Origin: Phycisphaerae bacterium
Lineage (GTDB): Bacteria > Planctomycetota > Phycisphaerae > Phycisphaerales > UBA1924
DNA: 64,000 bases
Reading direction: 5' to 3'
Assembly (NCBI GenBank): GCA_022180725.1
Contig: BQMO01000023.1
Coordinates: 62,001-126,000, forward strand
Positions 17,203 through 24,793 of the stretch are shown one piece after another (position 1 is the stretch's first letter; each line of letters opens with the position of its first letter). The notes under the pieces are model-generated. The model saw only the letters and a program-made list of their open reading frames with translations. It was not told the origin of the DNA and ran no database searches. The position numbers were made by a program, and so were the translations under genes.

Positions 17203-19050
17203 ATGCCCGATCGCACACCATCCCGCGGGCCTCGCCGTCCATCGCGACATGCACCGAAGGGCAAGCCCGCGGCCGCGCCGGTCCCGTCGCGCACCAAGAG
17301 CAAGCCCCGACCGGCCGGGGACGCTTCGGAGAAACACGCTCCGCGCGAAATCTGGCTCCCGGGCGCCATCCGCGTAGTGCACAAGGACGAGCACCTGATC
17401 GTCGTCGACAAGCCCGCGGGGCTGCTCAGCGTCGCGCCGCCCGATCACGCCTCGCGGAACGTCTTTGACGAGGTGAAGGCCCACGTCCGCGATCGCGCCC
17501 GCAAGCGAGGCACGCGCGTGTGGGTCATCCATCGGCTCGACAAGGAAGTGTCCGGCCTGATGGTCTTCGCCAAGACCGAAAAGGCGTACATGGTCTTGAA
17601 GGAAGAGTTCCGCGCCCGGCGCGTGCATCGCCTGTACGCGGCCGTGGTCGAGGGCGAGATGCGCCCGGACATCCCGGCGTCGTCCACGCCCGAGGCGACT
17701 ACGGGCCGCCGCCTCGCGGCCACGCGGCAGGCCCACGCCGGCTCCATCCAGTCCTTTCTCTACGAAGATGCACGCGGGCTGGTGCACACGTGCGACAGCC
17801 CCGCGAAGGCGCCGCGCGGCAGTTTTGAACCCGAGAGCGACGACACCCCCGCGCGCCTGGCCGTCACCCATTGGCAGGTCCAGCGCGTCGGCTCGGGTCG
17901 CACCATGCTCCAGGTCCGGCTCGAGACCGGCCGGAAACATCAGATCCGAGCGCACCTGGCCTCCATCAAGCGCCCGATCGTCGGCGACCGCCGCTACGGG
18001 GCCGCGACCGACCCGCTGTCGCGCGTCTGCCTTCATGCCTTTGAACTTGGGTTCGCCCATCCGGCCACCGGCGAGTCGGTCCGATACCGAAGCCCGACAC
18101 CCGGCTCCTTCTTCGGGCTTGTGGAAGAGTCACCCCGGCGACGCGAGATGCACGGACATGATGGCGCGCCCGTCGAACACCCACCCGACGCGGCCCCTTC
18201 ACCCGCGCCGCCGCGCACCTCACCACCTACCCCCGTGGCCGCTCATGCGTCCCCCACTTCTTCCTCGTGGGACCATGTCGCCGAGTGGTACGACGATCTG
18301 CTCGAAGACCGCGGGAGCGACCATCACGAGAACGTCATTCTCCCGGGCACGCTGCGGCTGCTGGCCCTGCAGCCCGGGCAGCGGCTGCTCGACGTGGCGT
18401 GCGGGCAGGGCGTGCTCTGCCGTCGGCTCGCGGCGCAGGGCGTGCAATGCACCGGGGTGGACGCCTCGCCGAAACTCGTCCAGGCCGCCCAGCGTGCCGG
18501 CGGTGGCGAGTTCGTTGTTGGCGACGCCCGCGACCTGGGCCGCGTCGTGCAAGGCCCCTTCGACGCCGCCGCCTGCGTCATGGCCCTGATGAACATCGAA
18601 CCGGTTTCGAGTGTTCTTCAGAGCATCGCCAACCTGCTCGCGCCCGGGGGTCGCTTCGTCGCGGTGATCCTGCACCCGGCGTTTCGCGCGCCGGGGCAGA
18701 CAAGTTGGGAATGGGATTCATCGCCGGCTCGCCCCGGGAGAGTCACGAAGCCGCCCACCCCGAAGCAGTTCCGCCGCGTCGACGGGTATCTGTCCCTCGG
18801 GCAGCGCGAGATCGTGATGAACCCCGGCGCGGCGGCGCACGGCAAGGACGCCGTCACCACCATCACCTATCACCGCCCGATCCAGCATTACGTGAAGTCC
18901 TTTGCGCAGGCCGGGCTGTTGCTGGACGCCCTTGAGGAATGGGCGAGCCTGCGCACCAGCCAGCCCGGCCCACGCGCGGCCGAGGAGAACCGGGCACGGC
19001 GAGAAATCCCCATGTTCCTGGCGCTGCGCGCACTCAAGCCCGGCGCGTAG
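17203..19050 (+). CDS. RluA-family pseudouridine synthase fused to class I methyltransferase
   Basis: 615 residues from ATG 17203. After a basic, low-complexity N-terminus (1-48), residues about 50-313 form an RluA-type pseudouridine synthase with the catalytic motif HRLDKEVSGLMVF (catalytic Asp about 113) and the RxHQIRAHL motif. A Pro/Ala/Ser-rich linker at 314-355 leads to a SAM-dependent methyltransferase: LLDVACGQG (motif I, about 395), VDASPKLVQAAQ, VVGDARDL, and CVMALMNIEPVSSVLQSIANLLAPGG. The frame is continuous and has no internal ribosome site that stands out. RluA enzymes isomerise uridines in rRNA or tRNA, so one protein may both isomerise and methylate the same RNA region (for example to an m-pseudouridine). 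The substrate is unknown. Confidence 0.88.
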   Translation: MPDRTPSRGPRRPSRHAPKGKPAAAPVPSRTKSKPRPAGDASEKHAPREIWLPGAIRVVHKDEHLIVVDKPAGLLSVAPPDHASRNVFDEVKAHVRDRARKRGTRVWVIHRLDKEVSGLMVFAKTEKAYMVLKEEFRARRVHRLYAAVVEGEMRPDIPASSTPEATTGRRLAATRQAHAGSIQSFLYEDARGLVHTCDSPAKAPRGSFEPESDDTPARLAVTHWQVQRVGSGRTMLQVRLETGRKHQIRAHLASIKRPIVGDRRYGAATDPLSRVCLHAFELGFAHPATGESVRYRSPTPGSFFGLVEESPRRREMHGHDGAPVEHPPDAAPSPAPPRTSPPTPVAAHASPTSSSWDHVAEWYDDLLEDRGSDHHENVILPGTLRLLALQPGQRLLDVACGQGVLCRRLAAQGVQCTGVDASPKLVQAAQRAGGGEFVVGDARDLGRVVQGPFDAAACVMALMNIEPVSSVLQSIANLLAPGGRFVAVILHPAFRAPGQTSWEWDSSPARPGRVTKPPTPKQFRRVDGYLSLGQREIVMNPGAAAHGKDAVTTITYHRPIQHYVKSFAQAGLLLDALEEWASLRTSQPGPRAAEENRARREIPMFLALRALKPGA

Positions 19051-19127
19051 TCTTCGAAGGTACGCCTCCCCCCCACGCAGCAGGACGTTGTTTCGGGCAC
19101 GTACTCCAGTCACGGGACTTTTCCATG

Positions 19128-19214
19128 TGCCACGGCTTGCCGGCTTCCGGCAAGCCGTGCGGGCGTGTCGTCGCTCGGCGATAGCACGGCCTCCTCAAGC
19201 CGGAAGCCGTGGCA
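19128..19214. repeat. REP-like nested inverted repeat
   Basis: A perfect 13-bp hairpin lies at 19131-19159: CACGGCTTGCCGG, loop CTT, CCGGCAAGCCGTG. It is enclosed by a wider inverted repeat, TGCCACGGCTT at 19128-19138 and AAGCCGTGGCA at 19204-19214, extendable to about 18 bp with one indel. The nested palindromes, intergenic placement and AAGCCGTGGCA ends look like a REP/BIME element. It sits in the 233-bp gap between the fusion gene and flgF. There is no T-run, so it is not a canonical terminator. Confidence 0.7.
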
Positions 19215-19252
19215 TAGAGGGGTCCAACGGGCCGCGGAAAGCGTCACGCCGC

Positions 19253-19269
19253 TTGGCACGCCGGTTGTG
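19253..19269 (+). promoter_or_regulatory. Sigma-54-like -24/-12 promoter of flgF operon
   Basis: TTGGCACG at 19253-19260, four bases, then TTGTG at 19265-19269. The -24 half is perfect and the -12 half is TTGT instead of TTGC, at correct spacing. The predicted start (about 19280) is only a few nt before the flgF ATG at 19284, so the message would be nearly leaderless. Confidence 0.55.
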
Positions 19270-19283
19270 TATGAACCGGCGGC

Positions 19284-20045
19284 ATGTCGTACGGGCTGCA
19301 GATCTCGGCGTCGGGCGTGTTCGCGGCGTTGTACCGCCAGGATGTGTACGCGAACAACCTGGCGAACCTGGATACCCCGGGATTCAAGGTTGATGTGCCC
19401 ACCAGCCGCCCGCGGGAGTGCGTACGGGAGGAAGACGGCGTGTGGCAACTGCCATCGAACCGGCTGCTGGAGCGGCTTGGGGCCGGGGCGCTGCTGAACG
19501 CGAACTCGATCTCGTTCGCGCAAGGATCGCTCAAGACCACCGGGAACGCGCTGGACGTGGGCATCCAGGGCGACGGCTTTTTCATGGTGCAGGACGGCGA
19601 TGCGACGCGGCTGACACGCGATGGGCGGTTTACGCGCGACGCGCAAGGAATGCTCGTGCTGGCGTCGGGCGGGCAGCGGGTGCTGGGTGAGGATGGAAAG
19701 CCGATCCGCCTGCCGGCGGGGGCGGTCACGATCGACGGCGAGGGCACGGTGCGTTCGAACGGGCAGGCGGTGTCGCGGCTGGGGTTCGTGGACGTGTCGG
19801 ATCGGGGCGCGTTGACCAAGGCCGGGCACGGGATGTTCGCGGCGAGCGAAGCCGCGTTGAAGGGCGCGGTCCCCGCGACGGGGCGGATGACGCAGTACGC
19901 GATCGAAGAGTCGGCGGTGGACGAGGTGGCGGCGATCATGCAGATGACCTCGGCGTCGCGGGACGTGGAAGCGAACACGGCGATGATCCGCGAGCATGAC
20001 CGGCTGCTGGACAAGGCGATCAACACGCTGGGACGGGTGATGTAA
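19284..20045 (+). CDS. flgF: Flagellar proximal rod protein FlgF-like
   Basis: 253 residues. It has the flagellar rod/hook signature GVFAALYRQDVYANNLANLDTPGFK near the N-terminus, FlgF/FlgG core elements (VGIQGDGFFMVQDG ... LTRDGRFTRDAQG), and a C-terminal helix ending NTAMIREHDRLLDKAINTLGRVM, matching the D0 coiled coil of rod proteins. It builds the rod crossing the periplasm. It is first in a plus-strand cluster of thirteen flagellar genes, 17 bp ahead of flgG. FlgF is preferred over a second FlgG because of its length and its position just ahead of the clear FlgG. No Shine-Dalgarno precedes the ATG. Confidence 0.88.
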   Translation: MSYGLQISASGVFAALYRQDVYANNLANLDTPGFKVDVPTSRPRECVREEDGVWQLPSNRLLERLGAGALLNANSISFAQGSLKTTGNALDVGIQGDGFFMVQDGDATRLTRDGRFTRDAQGMLVLASGGQRVLGEDGKPIRLPAGAVTIDGEGTVRSNGQAVSRLGFVDVSDRGALTKAGHGMFAASEAALKGAVPATGRMTQYAIEESAVDEVAAIMQMTSASRDVEANTAMIREHDRLLDKAINTLGRVM

Positions 20046-20062
20046 GGACTGGGGGAAGTCGC

Positions 20063-20872
20063 ATGGCGATCAACGCGTTGCAATCGGCGGCATCGGGGTT
20101 GTCGGCGCTGAACACGGCACTGGACGTGACAGCGAACAACCTGGCGAACGTGAACACGCCGGGGTTCAAGGCCAGCCGGGTGAACTTTCAGGACTTGCTG
20201 TACGTGGAAAAAGCCCAGCCGGGGGCGTTGAACCAGAACGAGGATCAGAGGCCGATCGGGCTGTACGTGGGGCTGGGTGTGCGGGTGTCGGGGACGCAGT
20301 TGGACTTTGCGCAGGGCGCACCGCAGGCGACGGGCCGGCCGCTGGACGTGACCATCAACGGGCAGGGGTTCTTCCGCGTGCGCGTCGAGGACTCGCTGGG
20401 GTCGGGGGGGTACGCGTACACGCGGGCGGGGAACTTCGCGCTCAACAGCGACGGGGAGTTGGTGCTGGCGAACGACCAGGGGCGGCGGCTGGAGCCGAAC
20501 ATTCAGATTTCGCCCGACGCCGAGACCGTGACGATCGCGGCGGATGGGCGCGTGCTGGTAACGCTGCCGGGACAGCCCGAGCCGGAAGAACTCGGCCCGC
20601 TGGAACTGTCGACGTTCGTGAACCCCGCGGGGCTGAAGCAGGTGGGCGAGAACCTGTACGTGGAGACCGCCGCGAGCGGCCCCCCCACCACCGGCGTGCC
20701 GGGGAGCGAGGGTCGCGGGACGCTGCAATCGGCGTTCCTGGAGTCGTCGAACGTGGACCCGACACGAGAACTCATCGAACTGATCCGCACGCAGCGGGCC
20801 TTCGAGATGAACAGCCAGTCGATCCGGGCGGCGGATGAGTCGCTGCGGAGCGTGGCGCAGTTGAGGCGGTAG
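20063..20872 (+). CDS. flgG: Flagellar distal rod protein FlgG
   Basis: 269 residues, standard FlgG length. It has the N-terminal rod motif SAASGLSALNTALDVTANNLANVNTPGFKASR, the FlgG-specific VGLGVRVSGTQLDFAQG, INGQGFFRV, YTRAGNFALNSDGELV, and a C-terminal D0 helix VDPTRELIELIRTQRAFEMNSQSIRAADE. It forms the distal rod, which passes through the P and L rings encoded downstream (flgI, flgH). It is co-transcribed with flgF. Confidence 0.95.
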   Translation: MAINALQSAASGLSALNTALDVTANNLANVNTPGFKASRVNFQDLLYVEKAQPGALNQNEDQRPIGLYVGLGVRVSGTQLDFAQGAPQATGRPLDVTINGQGFFRVRVEDSLGSGGYAYTRAGNFALNSDGELVLANDQGRRLEPNIQISPDAETVTIAADGRVLVTLPGQPEPEELGPLELSTFVNPAGLKQVGENLYVETAASGPPTTGVPGSEGRGTLQSAFLESSNVDPTRELIELIRTQRAFEMNSQSIRAADESLRSVAQLRR

Positions 20873-20889
20873 CACGGTGAGGAGCGGGC

Positions 20890-21996
20890 ATGACGCTGAT
20901 CGTGGTAGATCCCGGAGAGGGCGTGAGGCCGGCGCTGGGGCGGGGCGCGAGGGCGACGGAAGGCGCACCGAGCGCACGACGTGTGGCGGCGATGGCGGTG
21001 TTCGTGGTGCTGATGCTCGCGACGATGCTGGTTCCCCGGCAGGCCGAGGGACAGACGGTGACGTTGCGGACGTTCGCGGCTATGGCCGATGGCGCCCGGC
21101 TGACGGTGGGCGACGTGGCGGACGTGGACGGCGAAGGTGCGGAGGCGGTGCGGGGTGTGGTTCTCCCCGTCGAAGCGGGCGGCGTGATCGACAGCGCGAC
21201 GGTGCGGGCGGCGTTGGAGAAGACGGGGACGGTGAACCTGGGGCGGGTGCGGGTGCGTGGCGGGCCTTGCGCCGTGCGGGTGGGTACAACCTCGCATGCC
21301 GATCCCCCGCGGCGCGAGTCGCCGGGCGCGGCAGAGTCACGGACGGCCACCGAGGTGAACACGCCGGGAGCGATCCGGGCGCTGGTGCCGGCGCGCGTCG
21401 CCGAGGCGTTGGGCGTGAGCGCGGACGATGTCCGTGTGACCTTCGAGGATCACGACGCGGCGTTGCTGGACATGCCCGCGGCCGGACGGCTGGTGGTGAT
21501 CCGTCCCGCGGGCGACGGCGAACGGATGCCCCTGGCGGTGCGGGTGTACGAGGGAGAACGCCTGGCGGCGTCGGGCACGGTGCGCGTGGGAGTGCAGGTT
21601 CGGCGGATGGTGTGGCGGGCGGTCGGCGTGATTCCACGCGGGCAGGTGCTCTCGAACGATCAGGTTCGGCGCGAGGAGGCATGGCTGTCGCCGGGCGTTC
21701 GCCCCGCGGGCGAGGGCGTGCTGGGACAGGTGGTGCGTTCGCGGATCGGCGCGGGCGAGGTCGTGGTCGAGGGTGATGTTGAGATGCCGGTGGTGGTGAA
21801 GCGCGGCGACTTGCTCACCGTGGACTGCATCTCGGGGGGGTTCGTGGTGCAGACGACGGCCCGGGCACTGGAGGCAGGTCGCGAGGGGCAGGTGATCGAG
21901 ATGCAGGCGCTGAACTCCAAGAGCGTGATCCGTGCGCGGGTGAGCCGCGCCGGGCAGGCGGTGCTGGTGCTGGACCGCGGCGGGAAGGGGGGCTGA
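20890..21996 (+). CDS. flgA: Flagellar P-ring chaperone FlgA
   Basis: 368 residues from ATG 20890. A later ATG at 20992 (residue 35) would start just before the hydrophobic signal segment AVFVVLMLATMLV. The mature part carries a SAF/ChapFlgA domain: ALVPARVAEALGV, then VVWRAVG-type MVWRAVGVIPRGQVLSNDQVRREEAWL, LGQVVRSRIGAGEVV, GDLLTVDCISGGFVVQTTARALEAGREGQVIEMQALNSKSVIRARVSRAGQAVL. FlgA is a periplasmic chaperone needed for P-ring (FlgI) assembly. Its location between flgG and flgH/flgI fits. It is longer than E. coli FlgA because of an extra N-terminal domain. Confidence 0.9.
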   Translation: MTLIVVDPGEGVRPALGRGARATEGAPSARRVAAMAVFVVLMLATMLVPRQAEGQTVTLRTFAAMADGARLTVGDVADVDGEGAEAVRGVVLPVEAGGVIDSATVRAALEKTGTVNLGRVRVRGGPCAVRVGTTSHADPPRRESPGAAESRTATEVNTPGAIRALVPARVAEALGVSADDVRVTFEDHDAALLDMPAAGRLVVIRPAGDGERMPLAVRVYEGERLAASGTVRVGVQVRRMVWRAVGVIPRGQVLSNDQVRREEAWLSPGVRPAGEGVLGQVVRSRIGAGEVVVEGDVEMPVVVKRGDLLTVDCISGGFVVQTTARALEAGREGQVIEMQALNSKSVIRARVSRAGQAVLVLDRGGKGG

Positions 21997-21999
21997 ACG

Positions 22000-22686
22000 A
22001 TGCGGCGAGCGTGGATCGGGGTGGTGCTGATGATGGTGATGGCGGGCGAGTCGTCGGGGCAGAGCCTGCTGCGTCGGGAGCCTCCGCCGGCGCCGGTGGA
22101 CGCCAAGGGCGAGCCGGACGCGAACGGGCCGCTGAAGGCGATGTCGCTGTACGCGGTGGAGCCGCCCAAGCCGCGGACCATCGAGGTGCACGACAAGGTG
22201 ACGATCATCATCTCGGAGACGAGCAAGCAGACGAGCGAGCAGAAACTGGACTCGAAGAAGGACTCGTCGCTGAGCATCGCGCTGAAGAAGTTCCCCGACC
22301 TGGCGAAGTTGCTGGAGGCGGAGTTGACGAACGGGGACAGTTCGCCCATCGCCGAGGCGGCGGCGAGCGCAGGGAGCAAGTTCAAGGGCGATGGAAAGTA
22401 CGAGCGGTCGGACCGGTTCAGCGACAAGATCACGGCGACGGTGATCGACGTGAAGCCCAACGGGGTGCTGGTGCTGGAGGCCCGGCGGGTGATCCAGAAG
22501 GACAAGGAAATCCAGAACGTCGTGCTGAGCGGGGAGTGCCGCCGCGAGGACGTGACCGACGGGAACACCGTGCTCTCGAGCCAACTGGCGGACCTGGCGC
22601 TGGTCGTGCACAACGAAGGGCAGGTGAAGGACACGGCGACGAAGGGGCTGTTGACGCGGCTGTTCGAGGCGGTGTTCAACTTCTAG
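22000..22686 (+). CDS. flgH: Flagellar L-ring protein FlgH without lipobox
   Basis: 228 residues, starting 3 nt after the flgA stop. A signal peptide (MRRAWIGVVLMMVMAGESSGQS) is followed by FlgH-typical sequence: HDKVTIIISETSKQTSEQKLDSKKDSSL, KFKGDGKYERSDRFSDKITATVIDVKPNGVLVLEARRVIQ, LSGECRREDVTDGNTVLSSQLADLALV. FlgH forms the outer-membrane L-ring bushing. In proteobacteria it is a lipoprotein with LxGC, but here the signal peptide has no cysteine; the only Cys lies deep in the mature domain. Membrane anchoring must therefore differ. Confidence 0.92.
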   Translation: MRRAWIGVVLMMVMAGESSGQSLLRREPPPAPVDAKGEPDANGPLKAMSLYAVEPPKPRTIEVHDKVTIIISETSKQTSEQKLDSKKDSSLSIALKKFPDLAKLLEAELTNGDSSPIAEAAASAGSKFKGDGKYERSDRFSDKITATVIDVKPNGVLVLEARRVIQKDKEIQNVVLSGECRREDVTDGNTVLSSQLADLALVVHNEGQVKDTATKGLLTRLFEAVFNF

Positions 22687-22708
22687 AACGCACGGGGCGA
22701 GGGTGGCG

Positions 22709-22724
22709 TTGGCACGCGGTTCGC
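22709..22724 (+). promoter_or_regulatory. Sigma-54-like -24/-12 element upstream of flgI
   Basis: TTGGCACG (22709-22716), four bases, then TCGC (22721-22724). The -24 half is perfect and the -12 half differs from TTGC by one base. It lies in the unusually long 82-bp gap between flgH and flgI, with a predicted leader of about 33 nt. It could be an internal promoter of the flagellar operon. Confidence 0.4.
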
Positions 22725-22768
22725 GGTACGGGCAGGAGGCCCGGCGTACGGGCGAAGGCAGGAGGCCG

Positions 22769-23848
22769 ATGCGGAATCAAGCCCTTGCATGTCTGGTGCT
22801 GCTGATGTGCGTGGCCCTGTCGGGCGTGGCGCGCGCGGGGACGGTGCGCGACCTGGTGCGTTTCAAGGGGCAGGGCGAGTCGCTGTTGCAGGGATACGGG
22901 CTGGTGATCGGCCTGGAGAACACGGGGGACTCGGCGAAGGAAGCCGCCCTGGCGTTGCCTTTGGCGAAGGTGCTGGAGCACAACGGGGTGAACCTGGGCA
23001 CGCCGCGGGTGACGGACCCGAAGAGCAAGTCGGTGGCGATGGTGCTGGTGACGTGCACGGTGCCGCCGGCGGGGGCACGGGCCGACGACAAGCTCGACGT
23101 GTGGGTCTCGACGATCGGGAGCGCGACGAGCCTGGCGGGCGGGCAGTTGTTCATTACGGCGCTGAAAGGCCCCAGGCCGGGCGACCCGACGGTGTGGGCG
23201 GTGGCCGAGGGCACGCTGGAGTTGGAAGGCACGAGCAAGACACGGGCGAAGGTGCGTGGCGGGGCGCGGATGGTCGAGGACATCCTGATGCCCGAGGTGG
23301 GCGACGAGTTCGACCTGATCATCGACCAGCCCTTTGCGGGGTGGGCCTCGGCGACGCAGATCGCCGTGGCGATCAACGCGCGGGCGATGCCCGGCGGGCC
23401 GGCGGTCGCCAAGGCGATCGACGAGCGGACGGTGCGGGTGACGATCCCCCCGGCGGAGCGAGGGGACAAGGCAGGGTTTCTCGCGGACGTGCTCTCGGCG
23501 GACGTGACGCTGGGGGAACTGGACCTGCCGGCGACGATCATCTACAACGCGAAGCGCGGGTCGATCATCGTGGACGGGGACGTGGCGATCGGCCCGGTGG
23601 CGATCACGCACGCGAACCTGGCGGTGACGACCCTGATGCCCCAGCCGCAGGCTACGGCCCAGAACCCACGCGTCGAGACCGAGCGATGGGCGACGATGGC
23701 GCCGGGGGCGCGGGCGAGCGAGAAGGCGCGGCTGAGCGACTTGATGGCGGCGTTCAAGGCGCTGGACATCCCCACCACCGAGCAGATCGCCGTGCTGGAG
23801 ATGCTCCACAAGATGGGCAAACTGCAGGCGAAGATGATCGTGGATTAG
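22769..23848 (+). CDS. flgI: Flagellar P-ring protein FlgI
   Basis: 359 residues from ATG 22769, which has GGAGG just upstream. An ORF start at 22703 is rejected because the signal peptide MRNQALACLVLLMCVALSGVARA begins here. Conserved FlgI segments are VRDLVRFKGQGESLLQGYGLVIGLENTGDS, NGVNLG, KSVAMVLVTCTVPP, LDVWVSTIGSATSLAGGQLFITALKG, and the C-terminal LSDLMAAFKALDIPTTEQIAVLEMLHKMGKLQAKMIVD. It forms the periplasmic P ring around the rod. Confidence 0.95.
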   Translation: MRNQALACLVLLMCVALSGVARAGTVRDLVRFKGQGESLLQGYGLVIGLENTGDSAKEAALALPLAKVLEHNGVNLGTPRVTDPKSKSVAMVLVTCTVPPAGARADDKLDVWVSTIGSATSLAGGQLFITALKGPRPGDPTVWAVAEGTLELEGTSKTRAKVRGGARMVEDILMPEVGDEFDLIIDQPFAGWASATQIAVAINARAMPGGPAVAKAIDERTVRVTIPPAERGDKAGFLADVLSADVTLGELDLPATIIYNAKRGSIIVDGDVAIGPVAITHANLAVTTLMPQPQATAQNPRVETERWATMAPGARASEKARLSDLMAAFKALDIPTTEQIAVLEMLHKMGKLQAKMIVD

Positions 23849-23872
23849 CGACACGGAAACGAGACTCCAGGC

Positions 23873-24256
23873 ATGATGATTCGTCCGGCACAGATTGGCG
23901 ACATTGCCAGGCCGATCGAGCGCGAGGCGACCCTGACGGCGCGCGCGGATGGTGATCGAGCGCTGTTCGCCGACGCGCTGGCCAAGGCCCAAGGAACAGG
24001 CGCGGCCCCGGCAGCCGCGGCCCGTGAAGCGGCGGGGCAACTCGTGGCGGCGTCGCTGATCATGCCCGTGCTCAAGGGCCTGCGCGAGAGCAACCAGGCG
24101 GCGGCGCCCTTCGCGCCCGGCGCGGGCGAGAAGGCCTTCCGCGGGATGATGGATGACATGATGGCGCAGCGTCTGGTGCAGCGGGCTGACTGGGGCCTGG
24201 TCGATGCCGTCGCCCGGCGGGTGATGCAACGCGCGGGCGTGGAGGCGACGGCATGA
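23873..24256 (+). CDS. flgJ: FlgJ-like rod-binding protein (N-terminal domain only)
   Basis: 127 residues. The second half (QLVAASLIMPVLKGLRES ... GEKAFRGMMDDMMAQRLVQRADWGLVDAVARRVM) matches the rod-binding domain of FlgJ, which caps the growing rod. The muramidase domain found in gammaproteobacterial FlgJ is absent, so peptidoglycan must be opened by another enzyme. It lies 24 bp after flgI and overlaps flgN by 4 bases (ATGA), indicating translational coupling. Confidence 0.8.
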   Translation: MMIRPAQIGDIARPIEREATLTARADGDRALFADALAKAQGTGAAPAAAAREAAGQLVAASLIMPVLKGLRESNQAAAPFAPGAGEKAFRGMMDDMMAQRLVQRADWGLVDAVARRVMQRAGVEATA

Positions 24257-24786
24257 GCACAACCCATGACACCCCCGCGACGCTGGCGGAAGAGCTCGAC
24301 GCGCTGCTCGATGAGTACGCCGGGCGGCACGAACGCTGGCTGGCGCTGGCGATGGCGCATCGGGAAGCGATCCGCACGGCGGACGGGGCGGGCGTGGCAA
24401 AGGCCGCCTCTGCCCAGGGCACGCTGCTGGAGGAGATCGCCGGGCTGGAATCACGTCGGGGGGCGTTGGTGAACGCGGCGGCGGGCATGCTGCCGGGGCT
24501 GCGGGCCACGCGGCGTGGGCCGATCACCCTGCGCGACGTCGCCGCGGCGCTGCCCGTGGCGGGTGCGGCGGGGCTGCTGGCCAAGGCGGAGCGGCTGCGC
24601 GAACTGGTGCGACGGACCAACGAGGAGACGGCGGGTGTGGCGGGGGCGACGCGGGCCATGCTCGGACACCTCGAAGGCCTGATGCGGCACGTGGCGAGGC
24701 AGTTGAGCCACGCGGGAACATACTCGCGGCGTGGCGTCGTCGACGCGGGCGGGGCGGTGGTCTCGGCGTTGGATCTGCGAACGTGA
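24253..24786 (+). CDS. flgN: FlgN-family flagellar export chaperone
   Basis: 177 residues, Ala-rich and fully helical in appearance, with FlgN-like layout: an N-terminal helix (LAEELDALLDEYAGRHERWLALAMAHREAI), GTLLEEIAGLESRR, and a long C-terminal helix (LLAKAERLRELVRRTNEETAGVAGATRAMLGHLEGLMRHVAR) followed by a disordered tail. FlgN chaperones the hook-filament junction proteins FlgK and FlgL, encoded immediately downstream. The family is poorly conserved, so synteny carries much of the weight. Confidence 0.8.
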   Translation: MSTTHDTPATLAEELDALLDEYAGRHERWLALAMAHREAIRTADGAGVAKAASAQGTLLEEIAGLESRRGALVNAAAGMLPGLRATRRGPITLRDVAAALPVAGAAGLLAKAERLRELVRRTNEETAGVAGATRAMLGHLEGLMRHVARQLSHAGTYSRRGVVDAGGAVVSALDLRT

Positions 24787-24793
24787 GGTACGC

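Noticed and set aside
19131..19159. Hairpin as the terminator of the pseudouridine synthase gene
   Set aside because: No T-run follows it, and it is nested in a larger inverted repeat.
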